Assembly (NCBI RefSeq): GCF_009650605.1
Contig: NZ_WAJT01000001.1
Location: forward strand, 2,329,936 to 2,393,935
Reading direction: 5' to 3'
From: Labrenzia sp. CE80
GTDB lineage: Bacteria; Pseudomonadota; Alphaproteobacteria; Rhizobiales; Stappiaceae
DNA: 64,000 nt
In this document: one piece after another, positions 50,635-59,635 of the stretch
Layout of the letters: each line of letters starts with the position of its first letter
Numbering within the stretch: position 1 is the first letter of the stretch
Made by a program: the position numbers and the translations under genes
The notes under the pieces: generated by a model
Database searches by the model: none
Told to the model about the DNA's origin: nothing
Seen by the model: the letters and a program-made list of their open reading frames with translations, nothing else

Positions 50635-51192
50635 ATTGGGTGAGGAATGGCGTTGCCGATGCGTTTGAACGAATTGACGGAACGCCCTGCCGTATCCCGG
50701 CCATCGCCGACTGTTTTATGAGAGAGGCTCTCGCGAGCGCTGCGAGGACGAACTTACGAGCTTATCAGGTCATAGATGCACTGGATCACATTGCGCGCAT
50801 CCGGGGCAAACCTCGGCGCATTCGCGCCGACAATGGGCCGGAGTTCGCAGGGCGGCGGCTCGACCAGTGGGCATATCCGAATAAGGTTGAACTGGACTTC
50901 TCCAGGCCAGGAAGACCAACCGACAATACCTATATCGAAGCATTTAACAGCCGGGTACGTTAGGAATGCCTCAACGCCTCCTAGTTCCTGTCCATGGCAG
51001 ATGCGCCGGCCCGGATCGCTGAATGGAGGATCGACGACAACGAGAACCGGCCGCATTCATCGCTCGGAAACTTGACGCCGAGCGATGGATGCGACCCAAC
51101 TAAACCTAACCCGAAAGGTCGCATGAAACCCTGCCAGAAACAGGGTCAAGACCAGTCCTCCGTTTTCCTAAATATACGGGTGGACCAATTCA
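50635..51192 (+). mobile_element. IS3-family right half-element (orfB 3' part and IRR)
   Basis: Read on the plus strand: KPRRIRADNGPEF and LDFSRPGRPTDNTYIEAFNS, the DDE integrase core of IS3 OrfB, then two in-frame TAG codons (50961 and 50982) where Gln/Trp are expected, then ENRPHSSLGNLTPSD. A small hairpin ACCCTG...CAGGGT (51128-51146) and the terminal repeat TATACGGGTGGACCAATTCA (51173-51192) close the element. The left half is missing here. Inactive. Confidence 0.85.
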
Positions 51193-51342
51193 TTGGGAGA
51201 GGCTCAAAGCGATCTAGTTGGACTAACCATTACTCGTCAAAACGGCTTTGCGTTCTTCGCCTTTAATATCGCGCAGTGCATAGAGTGTGATTTTGCTGCT
51301 GACACCCGTCCGCCGGAGTTCAACGACATAGGGTAGAATTTC

Positions 51343-51909
51343 CTATTTGTGCCATCTCATGAGATCGCGCAAGCACCAACCAACACCTGTTTGTACCAAG
51401 TGTTCGTTGTCATGAATCAACGCGTGGCACAATCGACATGCAATGTCTTTGTACAATCCAGACTTTGCCACTTTGCGCGTGAACAGGACAACGCTTGCCC
51501 GACGTAGCCATTTGTCTTCGCTGATATTCCAACGTCCCAACAATTCAATCGTCTCTTGTTCGTGACGACTTAGAATGTTTGGTAAGAACAGTTTTGTAAC
51601 ACTGTCTATCTTACTCCAACCGTGGAGGCTGCTCACTAGTTCCTGCATTAGATTAAAACGTTCCGGGGGGAAGTGTTCCGGGACATTCTCTAAAAGAGCA
51701 ATGGCAACGCCTTTTTGTTCCCCGTACCCGGAGGCAATAAGACGCGTGGCCAGTTCGATCTTTTGATCTGCATCCAGAGCCGCGAATTGGGGTTTCAAAC
51801 TCGCTAAAAATCTCTTCATCTCAGGCGCTCTTACGCCGTAACCAAGATATCGCGGATCAGGCTCATTCGCGTCTGCGACGTAAGGTGTTCCTTCTCCCAT
51901 AGCGCTCAA
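51343..51909 (-). CDS. AlkD-like DNA alkylation repair protein, possibly 5'-truncated
   Basis: 188 residues from TTG 51909 (first ATG at 51900). HEAT-repeat DNA glycosylase family: YLGYGVRAPEMKRF, LIASGYGEQKGVAIAL, HGWSKIDSVTKLFL with W98 and D102 spaced as the catalytic W109/D113 of Bacillus AlkD, KWLRRASVVLFTR, and VQTGVGWCLRDL. AlkD removes 3- and 7-alkyl purines without base flipping. The frame remains open upstream for about 23 codons to a TAG at 51979 with coding-like sequence (VDIDALQTAIVSEL) but no usual start codon, so the 5' end may be mutated. Between the IS3 remnant and gltB. Confidence 0.78.
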   Translation of the reverse strand: MSAMGEGTPYVADANEPDPRYLGYGVRAPEMKRFLASLKPQFAALDADQKIELATRLIASGYGEQKGVAIALLENVPEHFPPERFNLMQELVSSLHGWSKIDSVTKLFLPNILSRHEQETIELLGRWNISEDKWLRRASVVLFTRKVAKSGLYKDIACRLCHALIHDNEHLVQTGVGWCLRDLMRWHK

Positions 51910-52329
51910 CTCAGAAACGATGGCAGTTTGGAGTGCATCGATGTCGACAGGAGGTGATCGGTTTATGGTCGCTCGAACCTATTGCAGACATTCAGAGCGA
52001 GCAAGTGGAAGGGAGCTTTGTCCGCATCTCTGCCCTTGGACCTGTGTGCAGCGCGCCCCTGTTTCACGCCCTTATCTGGCCCAATAGGTGCTGACGGGGA
52101 AAAGCCCCAGACAAAATTAAAACTTGAAACATATATTCAAGTTTAATACTCAGGGGCTCGATAGCAAGCCAGCTTGGCACTTAGCATCCGAGCCAGCCCA
52201 CATTTCCCGAAAAAGCATCGCATCGACCGCCCTTCCCGCTCCCGCCGACCGGGATTAGCTGCATGTGCACAAAATTTGGCAGTCAAGGCCGTTTTGCTGG
52301 AATACAGAAACGGAAGATTGAGGAGACCT
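51910..52329. other. Gene-free 420-nt stretch before gltB, with a 9-bp palindrome
   Basis: No coding sequence recognised apart from the upstream extension of the AlkD frame to 51979. AAACTTGAA (52120-52128) and TTCAAGTTT (52136-52144) form a perfect inverted repeat with a seven-nt spacer, a likely regulator site about 190 nt before gltB. Confidence 0.5.
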
Positions 52330-52335
52330 ATGTAG
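52330..52335 (+). promoter_or_regulatory. Start-stop element (ATG-TAG) abutting the gltB GTG
   Basis: AGGAG at 52321-52325 is followed by ATG (52330-52332), TAG (52333-52335) and then directly by the GTG start of the long gltB frame at 52336. The SD is 4 nt from the ATG and 10 nt from the GTG. Ribosomes choosing the ATG would stall or terminate at once, which could tune gltB translation. It may also be chance. Confidence 0.4.
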
Positions 52336-55300
52336 GTGGATCAGGAAGAATTCGGACTTTACGACCCTCAGATTGAAAGAAGCAGCTGTGGTGTCGGTTT
52401 CATCACCCGCAAAGACAGCCTCCAGACCCACGACGTTCTCCGGATGTCGCATGAGGCACTGTGTGCCGTGCCTCATCGCGGCGGAATGTCTTCGGAAGGG
52501 GTCGGTGACGGGGCCGGCGTGTCGATTGATCTGTCAGAATCCTTTTTCCGCCACCTGACCGGCCGAGAGGAGCTGAGCTCCGGCAACTTCGGTGTCGGCA
52601 ACTTCTTCTTGCCGAACGATACGAACCAGCACGCAGCAGCCATGCAACTGGTGGAACAGGTTCTGACGCAGCATGGCTTTACCGTCATACTGACACGGGC
52701 TGTACCGGCGGACAATTCAGCGCTTCGCCCACGGGCTGTCCCGCACCAATTGCCGATCCGGCAGTGGGTATTCATTTCCGGAAGGGAAAACGGGCAAGCC
52801 GAAATCTGCGACAATACTGTTCACAAGGCGCTGCTTGCGATCGAGGCCGAAGCCTACACCCGCCCCGAACTGCAGGGTCTTTATCCGCTTTCGCTCAGTG
52901 CGCGGACCCAGGTGCTGAAAGGTAGGCTGAACTCCTACGAACTGGTCCCGTATTTCACCGACCTCCAGGATCCTGAGCACAAGGTCCACACGCTCTATTT
53001 CCACACGCGGTTTTCCACCAACACCGATCCTCATCCAAGCATGGCGCAACCGTTCCGCTTCATGGCGCATAACGGCGAATTAAACACCGACAAAAAGAAC
53101 CGCCTTTCCGAAGCCGCCGTTGCACTGGCGAAGAACGCCAATATCATTCGTCCACGAGGACAGTCGGACAGCTGCCGGCTGGACCAGACCCTGCAAGGGC
53201 GCGTGCTCGAAGACGATCTGGACCTGGTCACTGCGGTGGTCTCTATGATGCCTCCAGCCTGGGAAAACGATGCATCGCTTTCAGACGAGGTCCGGGCGAT
53301 GCTGGAGTATTTTTCGCTGTATGAGGAAAAGAACGACGGCCCAGCAGCACTTATCTTCGGCGATGGCAAGATCATCGGTGCCCGGCTCGACCGGCTCGGT
53401 CTACGTCCTCTCAGGACCACGGAGACCGAAGAATATCTGACTGTCATGTCCGAGGCAGGACAGATTACCTTCCCGCCCGAGGACATCATCCGGCGCGGCC
53501 GTATCGAAGCCGGCGGCATGCTCTATTACGACCACGGCGAAAAGCGGAGCTGGAGCACCCGTGACACGCTCGAGCGCCTCGCGGCAAAGCGGGACTACGA
53601 GAAGTTGCTCGGCCAAGCACGGCTATGCCTCACCGAACACCGAGGGCCGCCAATAAAGGTCCCTGGCCGGCTTGTTCCCTATGAAGGCGATCTCGAACTT
53701 CACCAGCGCTATGTCGCCTATTCCCACAATCAGGAAAGCTTCAAGTTCCTGATGGACCCGATGCTCACGACAGGCGCGGAAAAAATATCAGCAATGGGCT
53801 ACGGAGCGGCGATCAATGCGCTCTCCGACCAGGAAGGCGGTGTCGCCAAGTATTTCTCGCAACGCTTTGCCCAGGTAACCAACCCCCCGCTCGATTCCAT
53901 TCGCGAAGCCGATGGAATGACCTTGCGTGTCGCACTCGGTGCAAAGCCGAATTTTTCAGGTGCGGAAGACAAGCAAATCGTCCTCGAGACTCCGATCCTT
54001 TCCAGAACCGACATGAAGTGGCTGCGCTCGCAGACCGCTACGCCGATCACTGTCGTAGACATGATCTACACCCCGGTTCTGGACGACAAAGCCGCAAATG
54101 ACCGAGCGCTTGAAGATGCAATCGACGCGATCTGCACAAAGGTCGCGGAGGAGGTTTCTGGGGATGGTGGCATTGTTATCCTGAGCGACCGGCAGATCTC
54201 CTCCGACAAAGCAGCCTTGCCGATGACGCTTGCAGTCTCCGCGGTCAACCAGCGTCTGATCGAGGAAGGTTTAAGGTTGAATGCTTCCCTGATTGCGGAA
54301 AGTGGCCAGATCTCTTCCGCCCACCACATTGCAACAGCGCTTGGGTTCGGCGCTTCGGCCGTCTACCCGCTTGTGGTCCAGCTCAGGGCTGAAGAAACCT
54401 TTCCGGAAGATGCCGATGCCGCGTTCAGACGCTTTTCCAAGGCCGCCGAGAAGTCCCTGCTGAAGACGATGGGCAAGGTCGGCTTGTGCACGCTCGAGAG
54501 CTATATCGGCGGCGAATTCTTCGAGCCCAACTTCCTCGACACAAACGATCCGGTGCTGAAGCGCTATTTTCCGAATGCGAAAACACCTGTCGGGGGCGTG
54601 GGGTTCAGGACAATAGCGACCGCGGTCAACGACTGGCACCAGCGGGCGCGCACGGTAGCGGGCGAAAAAGACATTCCGCTGCTTGGGCTTTTCAAGGAGC
54701 GCGCGGACGGGGCCGGGCATTCCTATGGAACCACCGCCGTGCGAGGCTTTGTCGACATGACCGAGGAAGCCATCCACCTCAACGACGCACCAGATGCAGG
54801 AGAGCATGACGAGTATCTTCGCCTCTTGCCCGTGGACCGCCTTGAGGACGCATTCGGCCTCGATGAGAAGGCCTATACCTATACGAATTTCGACAGGCTG
54901 ACGCCGGCGATGATCGATGCCTTTGCGATCACCCCTGGGTATCGGACGTTTTCGCGGATGATGTCGGAGGAGCGCGGCCGGAGGCCAGCGGCCCTGCGCG
55001 ATGTTTTGGACTTTCCTGCCGACGTTTCGTTTTCGTCCTCCGCACAGGACTTCGAACGCGAATTTCGCAAGTTCTCCGTCATCGGCAATGCGTCGTTCTA
55101 TTTCCGAGGCCTGACATGCGAGAGGGTCGACGGAGAAACCTTGAGGCTCGCACTGACCGGTCCCCGCGGAAATCAGCTGGCTCGGCGGTCCGAACTTGCA
55201 GAGGCGTTGGTGAGACGCTTTAGCGGCGACATCGAGGGGCACTGGCTTGAAGACAGCTTCGTGAAGGTTCGGGCAAGCGGCGTGGCGGCGGTCTTTCTTT

Positions 55301-57840
55301 CGCAGATACGGTCCGCTCCCGAAGCACGTGACCTAAACACGGTCCAGCCCGCCAGCGAAATCACACCGTTGCTTGCGAGCGGAGCCATGAGTCATGGTGC
55401 CTTGGTCGCAACCGCCCACGAGGCGGTTGCACACGGCACCAACATGGCCGGCGGCATGTCGAATTCCGGCGAAGGTGGCGAACATATTTCCCGCTATGGC
55501 ACTGTCCGTTCTTCAAAGATCAAGCAATTCGCGTCTGGCCGCTTCGGGGTCTGGGCCGGGTATCTGGCGGATCCAAGCCTGGAAGAGATCGAGATCAAGA
55601 TCGGTCAAGGTGCCAAGCCTGGCGAAGGCGGCCAATTGCCTGCGCCCAAAGTGACGGTCGAGATTGCGGCTGCCCGCGGTGGTACACCTGGCGTCGAGCT
55701 CGTCTCGCCACCTCCGCATCACGACACCTATTCGATCGAAGATCTGGCACAGTTGATCCATGATGCCAAAGCCGCCCGGGTTCGCGTCATCGTGAAGCTG
55801 GTGTCTTCGGAGGGGATTGGCACAATCGCGGTTGGTGTTGCCAAGGCTGGAGCCGATGTCATCAACGTAGCCGGCAACACCGGCGGCACAGGCGCCGCAG
55901 CCGTGACAAGCCTGAAATACACCGGCCGGTCGGCAGAAATCGGTATTGCCGAGGTACACCAGGCACTTTGCGCTAACGGGATCCGCCAGAAGGTCTTGTT
56001 GCGCTGCTCGGGTGCACACCAAACGGCAAGCGACGTCGTCAAGTCAGCGTTGCTTGGCGCAGATTCTTTCGAATTCGGCACGACAGCATTGATGATGTTG
56101 AAATGCGTAATGGCGAAGAACTGCAACGTCAAATGCCCGGCGGGCCTAACAACCAATCCGGAGGTCTTTGACGGTGATCCACGTGCACTCGCGCAGTATC
56201 TTCTGAACATCGCTCACGAAACCCGGGAAATTCTCGCAGGTCTCGGCCTGCAGTCGCTTCGCGAAGCCAGGGGAAGGTCGGATCTTCTGCACCTGCTGGA
56301 TCATGCCGCGCAGGTCGGGCAGCTTGACTTGAGATCGATGCTCGCATGCGTCGAGGACGTCCAGGTCGACAATCCGGTCTACCTGGAAAAAGACTTTCAG
56401 CATGATGACCGTTTCATCGAAGCCGCCAGGCGCGAACTGTTCGAGGAGGGCTCAGACAAGGTCGTACTCAAGCCGAATGCAACACTGAACAACTGCAACA
56501 AGACAGTTGCCGGTCAGCTCGCGGTAGATATCGAGCGGCTACTCAATCACCAGATCGACGACCGGTCGGCCAGCGTCTCGACACCCGTTTTCACGGATCA
56601 TCGCGGTCGCCGCTATTTTGATGCAGATACGGTCCAGTTGAAAACCTCGGGCTCGGCTGGACAGTCTTTCGGGGCCTTCTGCAATGACGGCATGCACCTC
56701 GAACACCGAGGAACCTGCAACGACGGCCTAGGGAAGAGCGCTTGCGGCGGGACGATTGTCGTACGTTCTCCCGGCGGCGGATCGGACGAGACAGGCGGCA
56801 ACGTATTGATTGGCAACTTCGCGCTCTTCGGGGCGACTGGCGGCCGAACCTTCATCGAAGGACAGGCAGGCGACCGTTTTGCAGTCCGAAATTCCGGTGC
56901 GACCGCAGTCGCCGAAGGCGTTGGCGAGTTCTGCTGCGAGTATATGACCAACGGTGCAGTCCTTAACATAGGCAGCTTCGGCAAGGGATTTGCCAACGGG
57001 ATGAGCGGGGGCTTCGCTTATCAATACGATCCCTATGGTGAACTTGGCCTCAAGGTTAGCCATGATTCCGTGCAGCTTCACGGGCTTGGCGAGGAAACAT
57101 CGTTAGCGGATATGCATGCCGATGCGGTGCTTCTTCTACTGCGCCTTCATGTTGAAGCAACGGGCTCTGCAAAGGCAGAGTGGCTGCTGGACAATTGGGA
57201 GAGCGAGCGGCGCAACTTCGTCTATGCCATGCCGAAATCGCTTCTGCTTTACCAGGACAGCGATGCCATCCTCGCTGCCCGGTCACGCAAGGAGTTGATC
57301 GAGGAATTGAGCACGGCTCTTGTTGCCCATCAGCTGCAGAAGTTCAAGACCGCGCTGAAGTCGGGCAAACCGATTCTGGACGGAGCCGTTCCTGGCTATG
57401 GTCAGACCGACACCGAAGAAATGTATGCACTGCTAAACAACTACCTCGTCATGTCGACAGCGCAATCGGTTGCTTTGACCCGGATGCGCGACAGCGCTGC
57501 TATCACGGATACAGCTGTTGAGAAAGCCGCGCGCAACTTGTTGTTGACCGAAGATTTCTCACTTCAGAAAAAGCTGCAGACATATGCGCGCAATGCAGTG
57601 TTCGAATATGGCGACACAGAACTGGCGGTTCTTATCGCAGACAAGCGATTGAGGGATTACAAGACCGCCCTTGCCCGCCGGAACGTTCTTTCGATGGACA
57701 GCCCAGGCACCTATGGCTGGATCCTGCACCAGAATGCCAAGAACCGAGACAAGGTCGGTAGGTTGCCGAGCTTCGAGGAACTGTTCGCAAGACACAGCAT
57801 CAGCGATCTGATGGCCTTCACCGCCGCTCATTCGAACTGA
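52336..57840 (+). CDS. gltB: Glutamate synthase large subunit-like protein, extended and divergent
   Basis: 1834 residues, against about 1500 for ordinary GltB. Class II amidotransferase domain begins at C18 after a short propeptide (SSCGVGFITR); glutamine enters here and ammonia is tunnelled. FMN/synthase domain around residues 1000-1290: SGAMSHGALV, IGQGAKPGEGGQLP, SPPPHHDTYSIEDLAQLI and NTGGTGAAAVTSLK (DGGTGASP is usual). Cluster cysteines C1257, C1263, C1267 have spacing CX5CX3C, one residue shorter than the standard CX5CX4C. GXGXG domain about 1440-1600, then about 220 extra C-terminal residues. No GltD follows; a diflavin reductase does. GTG start. Confidence 0.88.
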   Translation: MDQEEFGLYDPQIERSSCGVGFITRKDSLQTHDVLRMSHEALCAVPHRGGMSSEGVGDGAGVSIDLSESFFRHLTGREELSSGNFGVGNFFLPNDTNQHAAAMQLVEQVLTQHGFTVILTRAVPADNSALRPRAVPHQLPIRQWVFISGRENGQAEICDNTVHKALLAIEAEAYTRPELQGLYPLSLSARTQVLKGRLNSYELVPYFTDLQDPEHKVHTLYFHTRFSTNTDPHPSMAQPFRFMAHNGELNTDKKNRLSEAAVALAKNANIIRPRGQSDSCRLDQTLQGRVLEDDLDLVTAVVSMMPPAWENDASLSDEVRAMLEYFSLYEEKNDGPAALIFGDGKIIGARLDRLGLRPLRTTETEEYLTVMSEAGQITFPPEDIIRRGRIEAGGMLYYDHGEKRSWSTRDTLERLAAKRDYEKLLGQARLCLTEHRGPPIKVPGRLVPYEGDLELHQRYVAYSHNQESFKFLMDPMLTTGAEKISAMGYGAAINALSDQEGGVAKYFSQRFAQVTNPPLDSIREADGMTLRVALGAKPNFSGAEDKQIVLETPILSRTDMKWLRSQTATPITVVDMIYTPVLDDKAANDRALEDAIDAICTKVAEEVSGDGGIVILSDRQISSDKAALPMTLAVSAVNQRLIEEGLRLNASLIAESGQISSAHHIATALGFGASAVYPLVVQLRAEETFPEDADAAFRRFSKAAEKSLLKTMGKVGLCTLESYIGGEFFEPNFLDTNDPVLKRYFPNAKTPVGGVGFRTIATAVNDWHQRARTVAGEKDIPLLGLFKERADGAGHSYGTTAVRGFVDMTEEAIHLNDAPDAGEHDEYLRLLPVDRLEDAFGLDEKAYTYTNFDRLTPAMIDAFAITPGYRTFSRMMSEERGRRPAALRDVLDFPADVSFSSSAQDFEREFRKFSVIGNASFYFRGLTCERVDGETLRLALTGPRGNQLARRSELAEALVRRFSGDIEGHWLEDSFVKVRASGVAAVFLSQIRSAPEARDLNTVQPASEITPLLASGAMSHGALVATAHEAVAHGTNMAGGMSNSGEGGEHISRYGTVRSSKIKQFASGRFGVWAGYLADPSLEEIEIKIGQGAKPGEGGQLPAPKVTVEIAAARGGTPGVELVSPPPHHDTYSIEDLAQLIHDAKAARVRVIVKLVSSEGIGTIAVGVAKAGADVINVAGNTGGTGAAAVTSLKYTGRSAEIGIAEVHQALCANGIRQKVLLRCSGAHQTASDVVKSALLGADSFEFGTTALMMLKCVMAKNCNVKCPAGLTTNPEVFDGDPRALAQYLLNIAHETREILAGLGLQSLREARGRSDLLHLLDHAAQVGQLDLRSMLACVEDVQVDNPVYLEKDFQHDDRFIEAARRELFEEGSDKVVLKPNATLNNCNKTVAGQLAVDIERLLNHQIDDRSASVSTPVFTDHRGRRYFDADTVQLKTSGSAGQSFGAFCNDGMHLEHRGTCNDGLGKSACGGTIVVRSPGGGSDETGGNVLIGNFALFGATGGRTFIEGQAGDRFAVRNSGATAVAEGVGEFCCEYMTNGAVLNIGSFGKGFANGMSGGFAYQYDPYGELGLKVSHDSVQLHGLGEETSLADMHADAVLLLLRLHVEATGSAKAEWLLDNWESERRNFVYAMPKSLLLYQDSDAILAARSRKELIEELSTALVAHQLQKFKTALKSGKPILDGAVPGYGQTDTEEMYALLNNYLVMSTAQSVALTRMRDSAAITDTAVEKAARNLLLTEDFSLQKKLQTYARNAVFEYGDTELAVLIADKRLRDYKTALARRNVLSMDSPGTYGWILHQNAKNRDKVGRLPSFEELFARHSISDLMAFTAAHSN

Positions 57841-57862
57841 CTTCATCTCTGGATAGTCCGAC

Positions 57863-59635
57863 ATGCAAATTCCGTTCATTCCCAAAGATGCCCCTTTCAA
57901 CGAAGACCAGCGGTCCTGGCTTTCCGGATTTCTGGCGGGGCTTCATTCGCGACTTTCGCTGCAGGACGTACCCGCAACGGCAGCACAAACAACAACGGCA
58001 CCTTTGAGCGAAGCTCCAGCGCTGAATATCCTGTTCGGCACGCAGACCGGGAACGCAGAAGCTGTAGCCATGGACGCCGCCTCGGTCGCAAAATCCATGG
58101 GCCTTACGCCGTTAGTGCAGGCGCTCGACGATGTTGATCTCAATGCGCTTCAGGCGATGTCACACGTCGTCATCGTCATCTCGACCTATGGTGAAGGCGA
58201 GATGCCTGACAATGCGCAGCTGTTTTGGGACGCTCTTTCAGCTGAGACTGCCCCGACGATGGAGCAGCTGAACTTTAGCGTACTGGCGCTCGGCGACACC
58301 GGCTACGACGATTTCTGCCAGGCGGGCAAACTCATTGACATGCGCCTGGAGCAACTGGGCGCGCGGCGTCTAATTGCGCGCATCGACTGCGACATTGATT
58401 TCGAGGACCCCGCGGCCGGCTGGATTGAAGATGTTCTGCCCAAAGTTGCCCAGGAGTGCAGTGCTGCGCCAGCAGCGCAAACCGGAGGCGAACAGGCTTT
58501 GCAGCAGCCAACCAAGCCAAAATGGTCCCGCAGGTCTCCTTACGTTTCCCGGGTTGCTGTCAACAGACGGCTTTCAGGCGAGGACTCCGACAAGGAAATC
58601 AGGCATTTTGAATTTGCGCTTGGCGACAGCGGTATCTCCTACAGTGCAGGCGATGCTCTTGGCGTTCTTCCAGTTAACGATGACGCACTGGTAGACGCCG
58701 TCTTGCAATGGCTCGGAACTGATAGGAATGCCACTGTAGACGGCATAGAAGAGGCCATCGGCGAAGCACTGACGCACCGGTTCGAGATCTCGACACCTTC
58801 GAAGGATCTCATTGCCGAAATTGAAAGGCGTGCCGGAGACGAAGAGCTGAGCCATATCGTCAAGAACGGCGACAAGGAAGCGCTGGATAGCTGGCTCTGG
58901 GGCCGTGATTGTCTTGACCTGCTGAGTATGTTGCCGCCGCAAGGCATAGCACTTTCTGAATTCACGGGCCTGCTGAAACCGCTTCAACATCGCGCCTATT
59001 CCATCTCCTCCAGCCCCTTGGAAGCACCGGATCATATCCATCTAACCGTCGCCAGTGTCCGATATCGAACATTCGGACGTGAGCACGGCGGTGTCTGTTC
59101 GACCTTTCTTGCAGACAGGATCGAGGATGGCGGCAGCGCGGGCATTTTCTTGTCGCCCAACAATTCCTTCCGTCTTCCGGAAGATACTGACCGTCCGGTC
59201 ATCATGGTTGGACCTGGAACCGGTATTGCACCCTTCCGCGCGTTTCTTCAGGAGCGCCGAGCCTCGGGTGCAAAGGGACAAAACTGGCTGTTCTTCGGTG
59301 ATCAGCATAAGGCCCATGATTTCATCTACGAGGATGAACTGAGCGTCATGAGCGAACAGGGTGTCCTGAACCGTCTCGATCTCGCCTTCTCCCGGGACCA
59401 GGACCAGAAGATCTATGTCCAGCACCGGATGAGGGAGAACGGCAAGGATCTTTATTCATGGCTGGAGGACGGCGCCTTTTTCTATGTCTGCGGCGACGCT
59501 ATCCGAATGGCCCGAGATGTCGACCGCGCATTGCATGAGGTTGTTGCAGAGTTCGGTGCACATTCGCCAGAAGAGGCAGCGGCCTATGTCGCCAATATGA
59601 AACGCGACAAACGTTATTTGCGTGACGTTTACTGA
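57863..59635 (+). CDS. CysJ/cytochrome P450 reductase-type diflavin NADPH reductase
   Basis: 590 residues, close to E. coli CysJ (599). FMN domain: LFGTQTGNAEAVAMDAAS near residue 55, STYGEGEMPDNAQLF, LALGDTGYDDFC. FAD domain: QHRAYSISSSPLEAPDH near residue 375 and GGVCSTFLADRI. NADPH domain: VGPGTGIAPFRAFLQERRAS near 448, YVCGDAIRMARDVD near 540, and the C-terminus RDKRYLRDVY. It moves electrons NADPH to FAD to FMN to a partner. No sulphite reductase beta subunit or P450 is nearby; it lies 22 nt after the GltB-like gene, so it probably replaces GltD or serves the HemS-like protein. Confidence 0.92.
   Translation: MQIPFIPKDAPFNEDQRSWLSGFLAGLHSRLSLQDVPATAAQTTTAPLSEAPALNILFGTQTGNAEAVAMDAASVAKSMGLTPLVQALDDVDLNALQAMSHVVIVISTYGEGEMPDNAQLFWDALSAETAPTMEQLNFSVLALGDTGYDDFCQAGKLIDMRLEQLGARRLIARIDCDIDFEDPAAGWIEDVLPKVAQECSAAPAAQTGGEQALQQPTKPKWSRRSPYVSRVAVNRRLSGEDSDKEIRHFEFALGDSGISYSAGDALGVLPVNDDALVDAVLQWLGTDRNATVDGIEEAIGEALTHRFEISTPSKDLIAEIERRAGDEELSHIVKNGDKEALDSWLWGRDCLDLLSMLPPQGIALSEFTGLLKPLQHRAYSISSSPLEAPDHIHLTVASVRYRTFGREHGGVCSTFLADRIEDGGSAGIFLSPNNSFRLPEDTDRPVIMVGPGTGIAPFRAFLQERRASGAKGQNWLFFGDQHKAHDFIYEDELSVMSEQGVLNRLDLAFSRDQDQKIYVQHRMRENGKDLYSWLEDGAFFYVCGDAIRMARDVDRALHEVVAEFGAHSPEEAAAYVANMKRDKRYLRDVY

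Noticed and set aside
54271..55242. Minus-strand frame of 323 codons inside gltB
   Set aside because: Shadow of the GltB reading frame, no recognisable motif or promoter.
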